This document shows, piece after piece, positions 34,983-43,833 of a stretch of 64,000 nt of DNA (position 1 is its first letter; the number at the start of each line of letters is the position of its first letter). The stretch is from Methanomassiliicoccaceae archaeon DOK. Its GTDB lineage: Archaea > Thermoplasmatota > Thermoplasmata > Methanomassiliicoccales > Methanomethylophilaceae. Under the pieces are notes generated by a model, which worked only from the letters and a program-made list of their open reading frames with translations, did not search any database and had not been told where the DNA came from. The stretch spans positions 1,612,001 to 1,676,000 of the forward strand of contig CP047880.1 of assembly GCA_009911715.1 (NCBI GenBank), given 5' to 3'. The translations under genes and the position numbers were made by a program.

Positions 34983-35001
34983 CCGCCCCGCTCCGGGGCG
35001 G
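34983..35001 (+). terminator. GC hairpin after the lysine operon
   Basis: CCGCCCCG-CTC-CGGGGCGG, a perfect 8-bp stem with 3-base loop, followed by a pyrimidine-rich stretch (TCCCTTCCTTATATTTG). Its place right after dapL suggests the end of the operon. Confidence 0.6.
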
Positions 35002-35161
35002 TCCCTTCCTTATATTTGTAATCGACACTGTGCACGCACGTTCACGGGCTTCGGGGACGTGCCTGACTTAACCATCGTTAATGGTTATTCGGCATATTCG
35101 GTCACCCCCTGAATCCGATTAAATACCCAATGGTCGTTGGAAGTAACGGAGGGAAATCCCA

Positions 35162-36103
35162 ATGGTCACCAAAACCCTTGAAGACATACCAGGAGTAGGA
35201 CCAGCCATAGCAGAGAAACTCCGTGAAGCAGGATACAACGAGCTGATGGCCATTGCAGTGGCTTCTCCCAAAGAACTCGCCGAGACGTGCGAGATAGGGG
35301 AGAAGAAGGCATCGGACATCATCGAGGGTGCCAAGCTTTGCGCTGACATTGGCGGTTTCGAGACAGGAGAGGACATCCTAGAGAGACGCAAGGCCGTGAC
35401 TAAGCTCACGACCGGATCCAAGGCGTTCGACGAGCTCCTTGCGGGGGGACTGGAGAGCCAGTCCATCGTGGAGTTCTTCGGCGAGTTCGGAAGCTGCAAG
35501 ACACAGGTCTGCTTCCAGCTCGCAGTGAACGCGACCCTGCCCGAGGACAGGGGCGGACTCGATTCGGATGTCATCATCATAGACACTGAGAACACATTCA
35601 GGCCGGAGAGGATCATCCAGATGGCGACGTACTTGGGCGTGGACCCGGACGAGACCCTGAGAAGGATCCATGTAGCCAGGGCGTTCAACTCCCAGCACCA
35701 GGTGCTGCTGGTCGACAAGGCCATGGAGCTCGCCCAGACCACGAAAGTCAGGCTCCTGATCGTGGACTCGCTCACATCGCACTTCAGGGCGGAGTACGTC
35801 GGGAGAGGGGCGCTCGCAGAGAGACAGCAGATCCTCAACCGTCACATGCATGACCTGCTTAACTTCGCCACCGTCAACAACGCCGTCATCGCCGTGACCA
35901 ATCAGGTGGCGGCAAAGCCCGACGCGTTCTTCGGAGACCCCACGAGGCCCATCGGAGGGCACATCGTGGGACACACCGCCACGTTCCGCATATACCTCAG
36001 GAAGGGCAAGGCCGGCAAGAGGATTGCCAGGCTGATCGACTCGCCCAACCTGCCCGAGGGCGAGGCGGTCTTCATGGTCACCGAAGATGGAATAAAGGAC
36101 TGA
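35162..36103 (+). CDS. radA: DNA repair and recombination protein RadA
   Basis: 313 residues, archaeal RecA/Rad51 recombinase forming filaments on single-stranded DNA. An N-terminal helix-hairpin-helix domain ([20 protein letters not shown]) precedes the ATPase core. Walker A reads GEFGSCKTQ with Cys112 where the last P-loop glycine usually stands. Walker B is [17 protein letters not shown], and the L2 region is [23 protein letters not shown]-like GATTAAATAC lies about 45 bp upstream and GGAGGG precedes the ATG. Otherwise normal. Confidence 0.95.
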   Translation: MVTKTLEDIPGVGPAIAEKLREAGYNELMAIAVASPKELAETCEIGEKKASDIIEGAKLCADIGGFETGEDILERRKAVTKLTTGSKAFDELLAGGLESQSIVEFFGEFGSCKTQVCFQLAVNATLPEDRGGLDSDVIIIDTENTFRPERIIQMATYLGVDPDETLRRIHVARAFNSQHQVLLVDKAMELAQTTKVRLLIVDSLTSHFRAEYVGRGALAERQQILNRHMHDLLNFATVNNAVIAVTNQVAAKPDAFFGDPTRPIGGHIVGHTATFRIYLRKGKAGKRIARLIDSPNLPEGEAVFMVTEDGIKD

Positions 36104-36119
36104 AACCTAACCCGGGGGC

Positions 36120-37109
36120 ATGAGCCCCCAATTCTTCTTCGAACTCTCAGGGGAGTCCAAGGACATGCCCCTGGCCGAAGCCGTCAGATGCCTTGAAGCG
36201 GAGACAGACTCGTTCGAGGTCGTGAAGACCGGCCCGGGATACATGGTCGCATCCTTCGACGAGAGGTTCCTGCAGGGGGTCGCAGACCGCATCGCCCTGA
36301 CACACAGCATGGGACTCTACCTGGGCGAATACACCCCGGATGACACCTCGGGGCTCGAGAGCGTCGTCCTCCCCCAGGGGAGCTTCGCTGTGCGCGCCAA
36401 AAGGTTCGAGGGCATGATGAAGGACGTCGACTCACAGGGGCTCATCAGAAGGATCGGAGGCATACTGTCCAAGCACAACGACGTGAACCTCCGCGAACCG
36501 GACGTTGTCGTCAGGATGCAGATGTGCGACGCCGTGCACCTGTACCTGGAACAGCACGTCACCGACACCGACCTGCTGGAGAAGAGGAAGGTCGGTGAGA
36601 GACCGTTCTTCTCGCCCATATCCCTGCATCCCAAGTACGCCAGGGCTCTGATCAACCTAACAGGCGTCAAGAGGGGCGGGACCGTCCTGGACCCGTTCTG
36701 CGGAACAGGCGGGATAGTCATCGAGGCAGCTGAGATGGGCATGAGGGCCGTGGCGTCGGACTTCGATGAGGAGATGGTCATCGGATGCCAGGAGAACATG
36801 GACTTCTACGGTCTGGAACTGGCGGACTTCGAGACCATAGACATCGGTGAGATAGGGGAGAGGTTCCCGGAGATGGACGCCATCTGCACGGATCCGCCCT
36901 ACGGGAGGTCCACCAAGACCGGCGGGGAGAACATAGACCACATCTACGCCAGGGCTGGCGAATCCATCCCGCAGTCGCTGAAGAAGGGTGCCAGGGCAGG
37001 GGTGGTTCTCCCGCACGCCGTGGAGTTCCCGACGATGACCCTGGAGAACATCTACCTCCAGAAGGTGCACGGGTCCCTGTCCAGACACTATCACGTGTTC
37101 AGGAACTGA
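36120..37109 (+). CDS. tRNA (guanine-N2) methyltransferase, Trm-G10/Trm11 type
   Basis: 329 residues. An N-terminal THUMP-like RNA-binding half (about 1-160) is followed by a class I methyltransferase: SAM-binding VLDPFCGTGGIVIEAAEMG, then SDFDEEMVIGCQENM, and the N-methyltransferase catalytic motif DPPYGRS. This is the archaeal enzyme methylating G10 of tRNA. It follows radA by 16 bp and may be co-transcribed. Confidence 0.9.
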   Translation: MSPQFFFELSGESKDMPLAEAVRCLEAETDSFEVVKTGPGYMVASFDERFLQGVADRIALTHSMGLYLGEYTPDDTSGLESVVLPQGSFAVRAKRFEGMMKDVDSQGLIRRIGGILSKHNDVNLREPDVVVRMQMCDAVHLYLEQHVTDTDLLEKRKVGERPFFSPISLHPKYARALINLTGVKRGGTVLDPFCGTGGIVIEAAEMGMRAVASDFDEEMVIGCQENMDFYGLELADFETIDIGEIGERFPEMDAICTDPPYGRSTKTGGENIDHIYARAGESIPQSLKKGARAGVVLPHAVEFPTMTLENIYLQKVHGSLSRHYHVFRN

Positions 37110-37112
37110 CAG

Positions 37113-37457
37113 TCACTCGAACTCGTCGGTGACGTCGTCCCATTTGGTGACCACCGGGTCCCAGCCGTCGAAGTAGGCACGGAACGCACTGTAGATCGTG
37201 TTGAAGTCCTTAGTCTTCATCCTGTAGTGACGGGCCCCGTGCTCCGTCGAGATGCTTATCTCCGTCACGTAGCTCGGACGCAGGATGACTCCCGAGTTCC
37301 ACATGGACGTCTGTATGTAGTCGTCCCCGAACTCGCCTTTCGACAGAACCACGAACTCCGTCCCACCCGACATGACGTCGGCCAGGGCGCGGCCTATGTC
37401 CTCCCAGTTCTGAGTGGGCCTCGCCTCCTCCGTGTCGGTCATCAGGAAGAATTCCAT
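37113..37457 (-). CDS. hypothetical protein
   Basis: 114 residues, soluble, acidic. Alternating short strands and helices, including TEFVVLSKGEFGDDYIQTSMW and HYRMKTKDFNTIYSAFRAYF (each given in part). No cysteine, no known motif. Convergent with the methyltransferase gene, 3 bp between stops. Not recognised. The start ATG 37457 could be replaced by the next Met (residue 6). Confidence 0.6.
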   Translation of the reverse strand: MEFFLMTDTEEARPTQNWEDIGRALADVMSGGTEFVVLSKGEFGDDYIQTSMWNSGVILRPSYVTEISISTEHGARHYRMKTKDFNTIYSAFRAYFDGWDPVVTKWDDVTDEFE

Positions 37458-37837
37458 CGAGCGGGGGAATCATGCAACGTTTATTATTTTGGCGTGGCGG
37501 ACCTCGCAGTATCCGACGACCGCATTACACGACTAGATCCATGTGATTGATCGGCAAGTGTCAAATTGACCGAGGACAGAATCAAACACAGCGGAACACC
37601 CCTGATAATCCATAGAACTGAGATCTGATGCCGTTTCAAAGCGTCATATATCACTACATACAAATGAACACATCCGGGCAGGACTGGCACTTCCCGGAAA
37701 TAGTGCCTCGGGAAGGAACTCTTAATCGCGCGCATCCTTTTATAGTGTCCCTACATAGTGTCTGCAGAGCCTTCTGAGACTCTCCACGGGCGCCTTTGCA
37801 CCACGATGCGCGACGCCCCTAATTCGGTGTGATCGGA
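37458..37837. other. gene-free region before the GGGP synthase
   Basis: Moderately AT-rich without a credible ORF. The octamer ATAGTGYC occurs three times between 37699 and 37761. CTTTTATAGT at about 37738-37747 could be a TATA box, which would give a leader of some 65 bases before the start near 37838. No tRNA or recognised RNA was found. Confidence 0.35.
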
Positions 37838-38575
37838 ATGACGGTAAAACAGTACCTCCTCGACAGGATGTCCGAAGGGACCCTCCACATCGCCCTCCTC
37901 GACCCTGACAAGCAGCCCGCATCAAAGGCGGGCGAGATGGCAAGGCACATGAAGGAGGCGGGAACCGATGCAGTTTTCATCGGCGGATCCACCGGCGTCA
38001 CCACACAGAACCTTTCTGAGACGGCGAAAGCGATCAAGGAGGCCTCCGGTCTGCCGGCCATACTGTTCCCAGGGAACGGGGAGGCCATATCGGCGGACAT
38101 CGACGCGCTCCTCTTCATGAGCCTCATGAACAGCACGGACCTCGGATGGGTCAACAGGGCCCAGGTCCAGGCGGCGCCGTACATCAGGAAGCTCGGCATC
38201 GAGACCATCCCCATGGGATACATCGTGGTCGAGCCCGGAATGAAGGTCGGGGAGGTCGGCAAGGCCGCCCTCGTCAGACGCGACGACATCAAGGGCGCCG
38301 TCGCCTACGCCACAGCCTGCGAGATGTTCGGGATGGACCTCGCCTACCTGGAGGCGGGCTCCGGTGCGGGACAGCCCGTTCCCCCAGAGATGATCTCCGC
38401 CGTCAAGGAGTCCATCTCCATACCCCTCGTCGTCGGCGGAGGCATCAGGACCCCCGAGGCCGCCCAGGCGGCCAGGGAGGCGGGTGCGGACATAATCGTC
38501 ACCGGCACCCTGATCGAGCAGTGCGACGACCTGGACAAGCTCAGGGCAGTCGTCAAGGCCGCCAAGGGGATCTGA
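37838..38575 (+). CDS. geranylgeranylglyceryl phosphate synthase
   Basis: 245 residues from ATG 37838 (GTG 37829 possible). A (beta/alpha)8 barrel of the GGGPS/PcrB family that forms the first ether bond of archaeal lipids between sn-glycerol-1-phosphate and geranylgeranyl diphosphate. Motifs: HIALLDPDKQ at the first strand, FIGGSTGVT, ILFPGNGEAIS, YLEAGSGAGQPV, and VGGGIRTPEAA with GADIIVTGT at the end. Length fits the group II family. It is followed by a zinc-finger gene 1 bp later. Confidence 0.94.
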   Translation: MTVKQYLLDRMSEGTLHIALLDPDKQPASKAGEMARHMKEAGTDAVFIGGSTGVTTQNLSETAKAIKEASGLPAILFPGNGEAISADIDALLFMSLMNSTDLGWVNRAQVQAAPYIRKLGIETIPMGYIVVEPGMKVGEVGKAALVRRDDIKGAVAYATACEMFGMDLAYLEAGSGAGQPVPPEMISAVKESISIPLVVGGGIRTPEAAQAAREAGADIIVTGTLIEQCDDLDKLRAVVKAAKGI

Positions 38576-38576
38576 C

Positions 38577-38942
38577 ATGAGCTACGATTACGACGAGAGG
38601 CCGTCATACAACACGCCCATCTCCCCCAGAGCACCCATGTGGCTCACCCCCGAGGAGAGAGCGGCAGGCATCCACAAGGACCTGAAGATCGCCGCGAGGA
38701 GGTTCCTGTGTCCCAACTGCGGACACGAGTTCAGCCTCTTCCAGTCAAGGGCCGTCGCATGCAAGGCATGCCCCCAGGCGAACCAGAACTGCCCCTATGT
38801 GAGATGCCCCTACTGCGACTCCGAGTATCCCATCAAGGGATTCATCGTCCCCGACAGCAAGGAGGACCAGGTCCACATGTCCGCCTACGCGGACAAGGTC
38901 TTCAACAAGTGGCAGGACTCCTACGGGAACAACAGGAGGTAA
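38577..38942 (+). CDS. small zinc-ribbon protein
   Basis: 121 residues. Cysteine pairs CPNC (about 43), CKAC, and CPYC with an extra Cys in NQNCPYVRC form one or two zinc ribbons. N- and C-terminal ends are hydrophilic. It lies in one operon with GGGP synthase. It may bind nucleic acid or protein; the target is unknown. It stops with TAA, uncommon in this window. Confidence 0.75.
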   Translation: MSYDYDERPSYNTPISPRAPMWLTPEERAAGIHKDLKIAARRFLCPNCGHEFSLFQSRAVACKACPQANQNCPYVRCPYCDSEYPIKGFIVPDSKEDQVHMSAYADKVFNKWQDSYGNNRR

Positions 38943-38978
38943 GATCCGATCCGCCCCGGCCGGACATCGGCCGGGACT

Positions 38979-40598
38979 TCACCTTTTCTGGATGCAGAGC
39001 ATCTGCGGATGCCTGTTCAGGACCGCCGCCAGGTCCATTGGTCTCGGGTGGGCCCTGTGCATGGAACCCCCGTTCTCGGGGTCGTACGCCATCACCGCGT
39101 CCACTGCGAGTCTGCAGACCTCCTCCATCGACCTGGAACCGTCCATTAGCTCCTTGGCGACCACGATCGCATCGGCGACCGCACGGGTCTGCGCGGTGTC
39201 GAAGAGACCGGACACGGGGACGCTGACCCTGTACTCCCCGATCTCCACGGTCCTGACTCCCTGGGCGGAGGTACTGACCTCCTTGCGACCCTTCTCGAAG
39301 ACCATGTTCTTGGACACCGGGTACCTGGTGTTGGGCCTGGTGTATACGCGGTCCGAACGCCTCGGCTCCACCGAAGCTTCGGACACATGGTATCCCTCGA
39401 CCCTGAGGACACGGTCCGCCAACTCCGCCGCACACCTGTCCCCGGACACCATCACGATCGACACTCCCGCCTCCCCCATGGATCTTCCCAGCTCCGACAG
39501 GGGGATCAGGTCGTCATCCTCGGCGAGGAAGCCCCTCCTGATGATGCAGGGGTTGGAGTACTCCTCATCGACCAGTATGAGCCTGCTGCCCATCTCCACA
39601 GCCTCGGATATCGCGACCAGCTCCGACATGGGTGACGGGACCGACGGCGACTCCACCCTGGTGCTCTCCTCTCCGGGAAGGAAGGAGGACACATCGACGG
39701 CGTCGGCGGGGCGGCCCGCCTCGGACATTATGTACGACGCGTCGGAAACGGAGACGACGTACTCCCTCCCGTCTCCCGGGATGTGGTCGTGTACGCCTGC
39801 CAGTATCGCGTCCAGGAGAACCGACTTGCCGGCACGGCTGCAGCCGGCGAGCACAGTGAACCCCTCTCTGATCCCGAGGCCCGTGACAGGCTCCCCATGG
39901 GGGACCGCCATCGTGACCTTCAGGCATTCGTCGCAGTCGAAGGGAACCGCATCCGTCAGCGGCGCCAGGTCGTCGTCCCTCCTCGGCAGAACGGCGCCGG
40001 TCGCGACGAAGGCCACGAGACCCATCTCGGGCAGCATCGACCTTATGAACTCGGCGTTGTCCGCCGTATGAATGTGATTGTACAGCTTTGCGGGCTTGTA
40101 TGCCCTGTACATGAGGGATTCGGCGACGATCCTGCCTATCCTCCCGAAGATCAGCTCCTCGGCTGCCAGTGCGTTGACCTTGCCGCCGGAGGACGGGAGG
40201 TCCGCCGTGAAGGAGGCTTCGACGTAGTGCTCCGTCACGGTCACGCTGCCCCTCTCGAGAATCTCCTGCCCCGGACGCGGGATGTACACTATCCCTCCGT
40301 CCGTCTTCGGAATCGGGGAGCGCGCATATGTGCGGGCGCTCTCCCAGAAGCGCCTTGCGATCAGGTCCGCCAGGGCCATCCTCCTCACGGGGGTGGACCA
40401 TGTGTCCTCCGGGAACCCGGCACGCCACATGGGGACCCTGACCCTCATACGGGAATGCCCTGCCCTGTCGTTCTGGACCTCGTCCACCAGGAGCTCGAAG
40501 GCCTCGGTGGTGAAGAAGTTGGTTATGCCCTTGTACTTGGCGAACGGCTTCCCGTCCGCGTTGCGAAGCGTCTTATGAAGGATCTCCTCAGATGCCAT
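38979..40598 (-). CDS. predicted ATPase of the ABC class (PF09818 type)
   Basis: 539 residues. An N-terminal about 200-residue lid region (FTTEAFELLVDEVQNDRAG in part) precedes the ATPase core. Walker A is AGCSRAGKSVLLDAI, followed by HIPGDGREYVVSVSDA, a family hallmark. Walker B is RLILVDEEYSNP where relatives usually have DEDTSAT. A region resembling GVSIVMVSGD follows. The role of the family is unknown. Its start overlaps the PPC-domain gene by 76 bp. Confidence 0.8.
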   Translation of the reverse strand: MASEEILHKTLRNADGKPFAKYKGITNFFTTEAFELLVDEVQNDRAGHSRMRVRVPMWRAGFPEDTWSTPVRRMALADLIARRFWESARTYARSPIPKTDGGIVYIPRPGQEILERGSVTVTEHYVEASFTADLPSSGGKVNALAAEELIFGRIGRIVAESLMYRAYKPAKLYNHIHTADNAEFIRSMLPEMGLVAFVATGAVLPRRDDDLAPLTDAVPFDCDECLKVTMAVPHGEPVTGLGIREGFTVLAGCSRAGKSVLLDAILAGVHDHIPGDGREYVVSVSDASYIMSEAGRPADAVDVSSFLPGEESTRVESPSVPSPMSELVAISEAVEMGSRLILVDEEYSNPCIIRRGFLAEDDDLIPLSELGRSMGEAGVSIVMVSGDRCAAELADRVLRVEGYHVSEASVEPRRSDRVYTRPNTRYPVSKNMVFEKGRKEVSTSAQGVRTVEIGEYRVSVPVSGLFDTAQTRAVADAIVVAKELMDGSRSMEEVCRLAVDAVMAYDPENGGSMHRAHPRPMDLAAVLNRHPQMLCIQKR

Positions 40599-41047
40599 CG
40601 GCGAATCTCCAGTAGTTTGGCGTCTATCCTCGGGTCGGAGACGATCCTCACTGGACCTGTCCCGACTATCTCACGGATGACGACCTCCATGACGAGCCAG
40701 ACGACCATCCTGACACGGAAGCACCCCGTGGATGAGCGTCCCTCCCTCCCGATGGACCCGTGCATGTGCATTACCGGGTTCCCATCCTCGTCCGGGAAGA
40801 TTGTGCCTGTGCCCGTCAACTCGCTCGGCGCTTCGACGGTGCAGACGATGGGGACGATGGGGCCCTCGATGGGCACGGTCGGCCCCGACACGTAACGGGA
40901 GCCCGCGTCCACACCGCCCACAGCGGTGACGGTGGCGTTGACGACCCCGTGCTCCCTGCAGAATGATTCAACGGCTTCGTGCAGGACCTCGCCTTCCTCC
41001 AGGCGCAGGACGAACACCCTGCCCTCCCTGAGTTCGGCGGACCTCAT
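40523..41047 (-). CDS. PPC-domain (DUF296) DNA-binding protein
   Basis: 174 residues. PPC core: FVLRLEEGEVLHEAVESFC, NATVTAVGGVDAGSRYV, GPIVPIVCTVEAPS, and the metal-binding HMHGSIGR. The family forms trimers and occurs in archaea and as AT-hook partners in plants. The last 25 residues (Arg-rich) overlap the next gene's start; the core would end near KLLEIRRWH, so the tail may be an overlap product. It lies upstream of the ABC-class ATPase on the same strand. Confidence 0.82.
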   Translation of the reverse strand: MRSAELREGRVFVLRLEEGEVLHEAVESFCREHGVVNATVTAVGGVDAGSRYVSGPTVPIEGPIVPIVCTVEAPSELTGTGTIFPDEDGNPVMHMHGSIGREGRSSTGCFRVRMVVWLVMEVVIREIVGTGPVRIVSDPRIDAKLLEIRRWHLRRSFIRRFATRTGSRSPSTRA

Positions 41048-41056
41048 GATCCCGCC

Positions 41057-41422
41057 TCAGCGCCAGCGGCTGTACCTGTCCAGGAGCTTGCAGATCTTGT
41101 CGAACTCGTCCTTGGTCAGGTCGCCGGATTCCAGGAATGTCTTGACGAAGTCCTTGGCGTCCTTGGTCGATACGCGGGACGCCTTGGCTATGACGGAGGC
41201 CAGGAACGATGAGGCCTTGGAGGGGTCCATGGACGACGCCTCGAGGATCTCGTTCATGTCGTACTTGAACGGGTTGATCCTGTGCGTGTTCAGCATCGCC
41301 TGTCTCTTGGTGGACTCCTTCGTCCTCTGCTGCTTGTTCTTCCTGGCTCCTTTGTCGCCGTACTGCCCGGACGGGGCCGGATGGTTCACGACGACCTTGT
41401 TCTTCTTCACTTCACCTGGCAA
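41057..41422 (-). CDS. hypothetical basic protein
   Basis: 121 residues, TTG start (a GTG at codon 5 is possible). The first 40 residues are very basic with runs such as ARKNKQQRTKESTKRQ and probably bind nucleic acid. The rest is helical with repeats of acidic/basic residues (VSTKDAKDFVKTFLESGDLT), ending LLDRYSRWR. It shares a TATA region with the divergent gene at 41531 and lies 9 bp before the PPC gene. No family recognised. Confidence 0.65.
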   Translation of the reverse strand: MPGEVKKNKVVVNHPAPSGQYGDKGARKNKQQRTKESTKRQAMLNTHRINPFKYDMNEILEASSMDPSKASSFLASVIAKASRVSTKDAKDFVKTFLESGDLTKDEFDKICKLLDRYSRWR

Positions 41423-41455
41423 GAATATTACTCCGTTGAGCGTCGAATCGAGAGA

Positions 41456-41471
41456 CGGTATTTATAATAAT
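41456..41471. promoter_or_regulatory. shared TATA region of two divergent genes
   Basis: ACGGTATTTATAATAATC reads as a TATA box on both strands. It lies about 40 bp before the TTG at 41422 (minus) and about 65 bp before the ATG at 41531 (plus). Confidence 0.45.
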
Positions 41472-41530
41472 CGCGTACGCGACGAATCGTGCGTGCGAAT
41501 GTAATTAAGACACGCCGTGGTTTCACAAAC

Positions 41531-42739
41531 ATGGACAACCGGGACGTGGAGTACTCCAACAAGCGCCTGAAGGGATTCGCCAAGGCCCTGTACGTCGGCA
41601 TGCTTATGGCCACCCTTGTGGTCGCCATCGGATCGATCGCTGTTGGGGAGACCCGCGACCTCGTCCTCACCCTGCCCATCATCGTGATCCTGGCTATGAC
41701 CATGTTCACCGACAGGCACATCGTCCACATCCCCCCGCTCATCATCATGATGATGTGCGCGACGTTCTTCATATCGGTGCTGGGAAGGTTCCTGGTAGAC
41801 GGCACTGTGGTCATGATGATCGTCAACTTCCTCGTGGGGGTCAACTTCGGCCTGCTCGGTCTGATCCTCGTCTACATGCTCCTAAAGTCCATGCCCGGCG
41901 TCCGCAACGAGAACCAGATGATGGTCCTCCTGTTCATGATGTCGGTTTCCGTCTCGATGTACATCTTGATGAGGATGCTCCAGTACTACATCGCTAACGT
42001 CTGGACCGAGATCGAGGGGATCGGACTTAACGATCTCATGAACGAGACCCTCATGGTCATCCTCGGCACCGCCGTGGTCTGCATCCTGTACTACGAGGAC
42101 GACAGGCACAACCTCTTCAAGTACACCCTGGGATCGTTCCTGGAGGAGAACTCGGAGGCCCTCGGGCTCGAGAACAGGCAGAAGGAGGACATCCAGAGAC
42201 TCATCCGTGACGGGGAGTCCAACAGACTGGAGTTCAAGTCCACGCTCCGCACCAACCTCGAAACCGGGGAGACGGACAAGAGGATGGAGAAGGCCGTCCT
42301 CAAGACGATAGTCGCGTTCCTGAACACCGACGGAGGCAACCTCCTGATTGGTGTGGACGACGACGGCGACATAATCGGGGCTGACATCCAGAGCTTCGAG
42401 AACAAGGACAAGATGGGACTCCACCTCACGAACCTGATAGCCAGCAAGATCGGCAACAGCTTCCTGCCCTTCATCACGTTCAACCTGATAGACTTCGACG
42501 ACAAGGTGGTAATAAGGGTGAAGTGCGACCCGTGTCCAATGCCGGTGTTCTACAAGGACGGGAAGATCGAGATATTCTACGTCCGTTCGGGTCCCAGAAC
42601 GGAGGAGCTGACGGGGATGACACTGATCAGCTACATCAGGAACCGCGAGAGCGACAAGAGGATGAGGAAGCTGATGAAGAGGTTTAAGGACATCGAGCCG
42701 GACCTCTCGCAGAGGTGCGACGACTCGGACGGAGCCTGA
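41531..42739 (+). CDS. membrane-anchored AlbA_2/Schlafen-type ATP-binding protein
   Basis: 402 residues from ATG 41531 (GTG 41489 would add 14). Six hydrophobic segments fill the first about 190 residues. After a charged linker the AlbA_2 (Schlafen AAA_4) domain follows: ESNRLEFKSTLRTN, then VLKTIVAFLNTDGGNLLIGV, DDDGDIIGAD, and YVRSGPRTEEL. The domain is usually soluble in transcription regulators and in Schlafen-type nucleases. The membrane anchor makes it unusual. The function could be sensing or defence. Confidence 0.8.
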   Translation: MDNRDVEYSNKRLKGFAKALYVGMLMATLVVAIGSIAVGETRDLVLTLPIIVILAMTMFTDRHIVHIPPLIIMMMCATFFISVLGRFLVDGTVVMMIVNFLVGVNFGLLGLILVYMLLKSMPGVRNENQMMVLLFMMSVSVSMYILMRMLQYYIANVWTEIEGIGLNDLMNETLMVILGTAVVCILYYEDDRHNLFKYTLGSFLEENSEALGLENRQKEDIQRLIRDGESNRLEFKSTLRTNLETGETDKRMEKAVLKTIVAFLNTDGGNLLIGVDDDGDIIGADIQSFENKDKMGLHLTNLIASKIGNSFLPFITFNLIDFDDKVVIRVKCDPCPMPVFYKDGKIEIFYVRSGPRTEELTGMTLISYIRNRESDKRMRKLMKRFKDIEPDLSQRCDDSDGA

Positions 42740-42742
42740 GAC

Positions 42743-43018
42743 TCACTCCTTGTTCTCCTCTTTGACGAGGTGGAGGGCCTTCTTCGCCTTGGAAAGCGAC
42801 CTGGAGATGAGCAGGGTCATGATGACCGCGATGATCGTCACGATCACTGCGTAGACAAGCATACCGACCAGATCGTCCTCGGTTCCGAACACCGCCTTGA
42901 TGGCGGCCTTGATTGTGTCGTTCCAGGCCAGAGCCGCGACGAGACCGAACGCCGCTGTGATCAGGGAGGCGAACGTCTCTAGAAGCTGGACCTTGAACTC
43001 GTCGGATTTCTCGGACAT
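42743..43018 (-). CDS. DUF5654 small membrane protein
   Basis: 91 residues, two membrane helices. The N-terminal LLETFASLITAAFGLVAALAWNDTI is typical of DUF5654, with AVIVTIIAVIMTLLIS as the second helix and a basic C-terminus. The family is archaeal with unknown function. Convergent with the AlbA_2 gene, 3 bp between stops. Confidence 0.75.
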   Translation of the reverse strand: MSEKSDEFKVQLLETFASLITAAFGLVAALAWNDTIKAAIKAVFGTEDDLVGMLVYAVIVTIIAVIMTLLISRSLSKAKKALHLVKEENKE

Positions 43019-43280
43019 AGTTGTCGGATTTCCGTCACGGATTAAAATGGTTCATGTTCAAACATGCACAGTTGTACCAGGACACTCCTTTAATGGTGAA
43101 ACGGATTAGACATCGACCGTTGCGATTGTTTGGAATCTGTCGATGCAGGAGCGGTCGTTTTGATCTGAAAGAACCTGAACCACCCCTGTCCGAGCAGACG
43201 GGCTGTTGTCCGGATGTGACGAACGCCCCTTCATCGGATGACATGAATGGCGATTGTCGGGGCATCGAGTGTTTCCATGA

Positions 43281-43366
43281 TGGTGCGGGAGAAGGGATTC
43301 GAACCCTTGAACCACTAAGGACGGGATCTTAAGTCCCGCGCCTTTGGCCAGCTCGGCCACTCCCGC
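43281..43366 (-). tRNA. tRNA-Leu (UAA)
   Basis: Read on the minus strand: acceptor GCGGGAG pairs with CTCCCGC, D arm TGGCCGAGCTGGCCA, anticodon loop CTTAAGA (anticodon TAA), a long variable arm (GTCCTTAGTGG), T loop GGTTCGAATCC, and encoded CCA. The long variable arm fits a class II tRNA. Confidence 0.95.
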
Positions 43367-43430
43367 GGATGTATGCGGTATCGTGCCACCGTTTTAATTG
43401 ATTGGGTTCCCCATAAATACGAACATCCCG

Positions 43431-43832
43431 ATGACCCGCCAGATGTCCTACAGGATCCCTTCGGAGGACGAGGTCGCCAAGGCGATCGAGAACGTCCTGG
43501 TACGCACACCGCACATGCGTTCGCAGAGGGAGCTCTGCGACGCGGTCTCGGCGGAGCTCATGTGCCTGGACACGGACTACCGCGTCGGGCCGGAGAGGAT
43601 CCGCAGGATAGGCATCTCCAGGCAGCTGTTCAAACTTGAGATAAAGTACGCGGACAAGGGGAGACCGGCGGGCAAATGGTGCCCGGTGTGCGGCTCGATC
43701 CTGCTGTCAGTAAGGAACAGGACCCTGGACGGGAAGACGGTGGAGCTCATGCGCAGATGCAAGGTCTGCGGATACTCCGCGAAGGGCAACTGCTCCAAGC
43801 CGGCGAGATACGTCATCGAGAGGAGGGTCTGA
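43431..43832 (+). CDS. zinc-ribbon protein, conserved archaeal type
   Basis: 133 residues from ATG 43431; the longer frame from 43398 crosses the promoter (TATA-like TTTTAATT at about 43392-43399). An N-terminal helical domain with a winged-helix look (RSQRELCDAVSAELMC) is followed by two Cys pairs, WCPVCGS and RRCKVCGYSAKG, forming a zinc ribbon. It is first of a short series of genes on this strand. Function unknown; nucleic-acid binding is likely. Confidence 0.75.
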   Translation: MTRQMSYRIPSEDEVAKAIENVLVRTPHMRSQRELCDAVSAELMCLDTDYRVGPERIRRIGISRQLFKLEIKYADKGRPAGKWCPVCGSILLSVRNRTLDGKTVELMRRCKVCGYSAKGNCSKPARYVIERRV

Positions 43833-43833
43833 C

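Noticed and set aside
37458-37837. Box C/D or other known small RNA
   Set aside because: No C (RTGATGA) and D (CTGA) boxes at suitable spacing and no known RNA landmarks.
41057-41422. PDCD5-like DNA-binding protein
   Set aside because: Considered for its basic nature and ending, but the PDCD5 helical pattern is not present; left as hypothetical.
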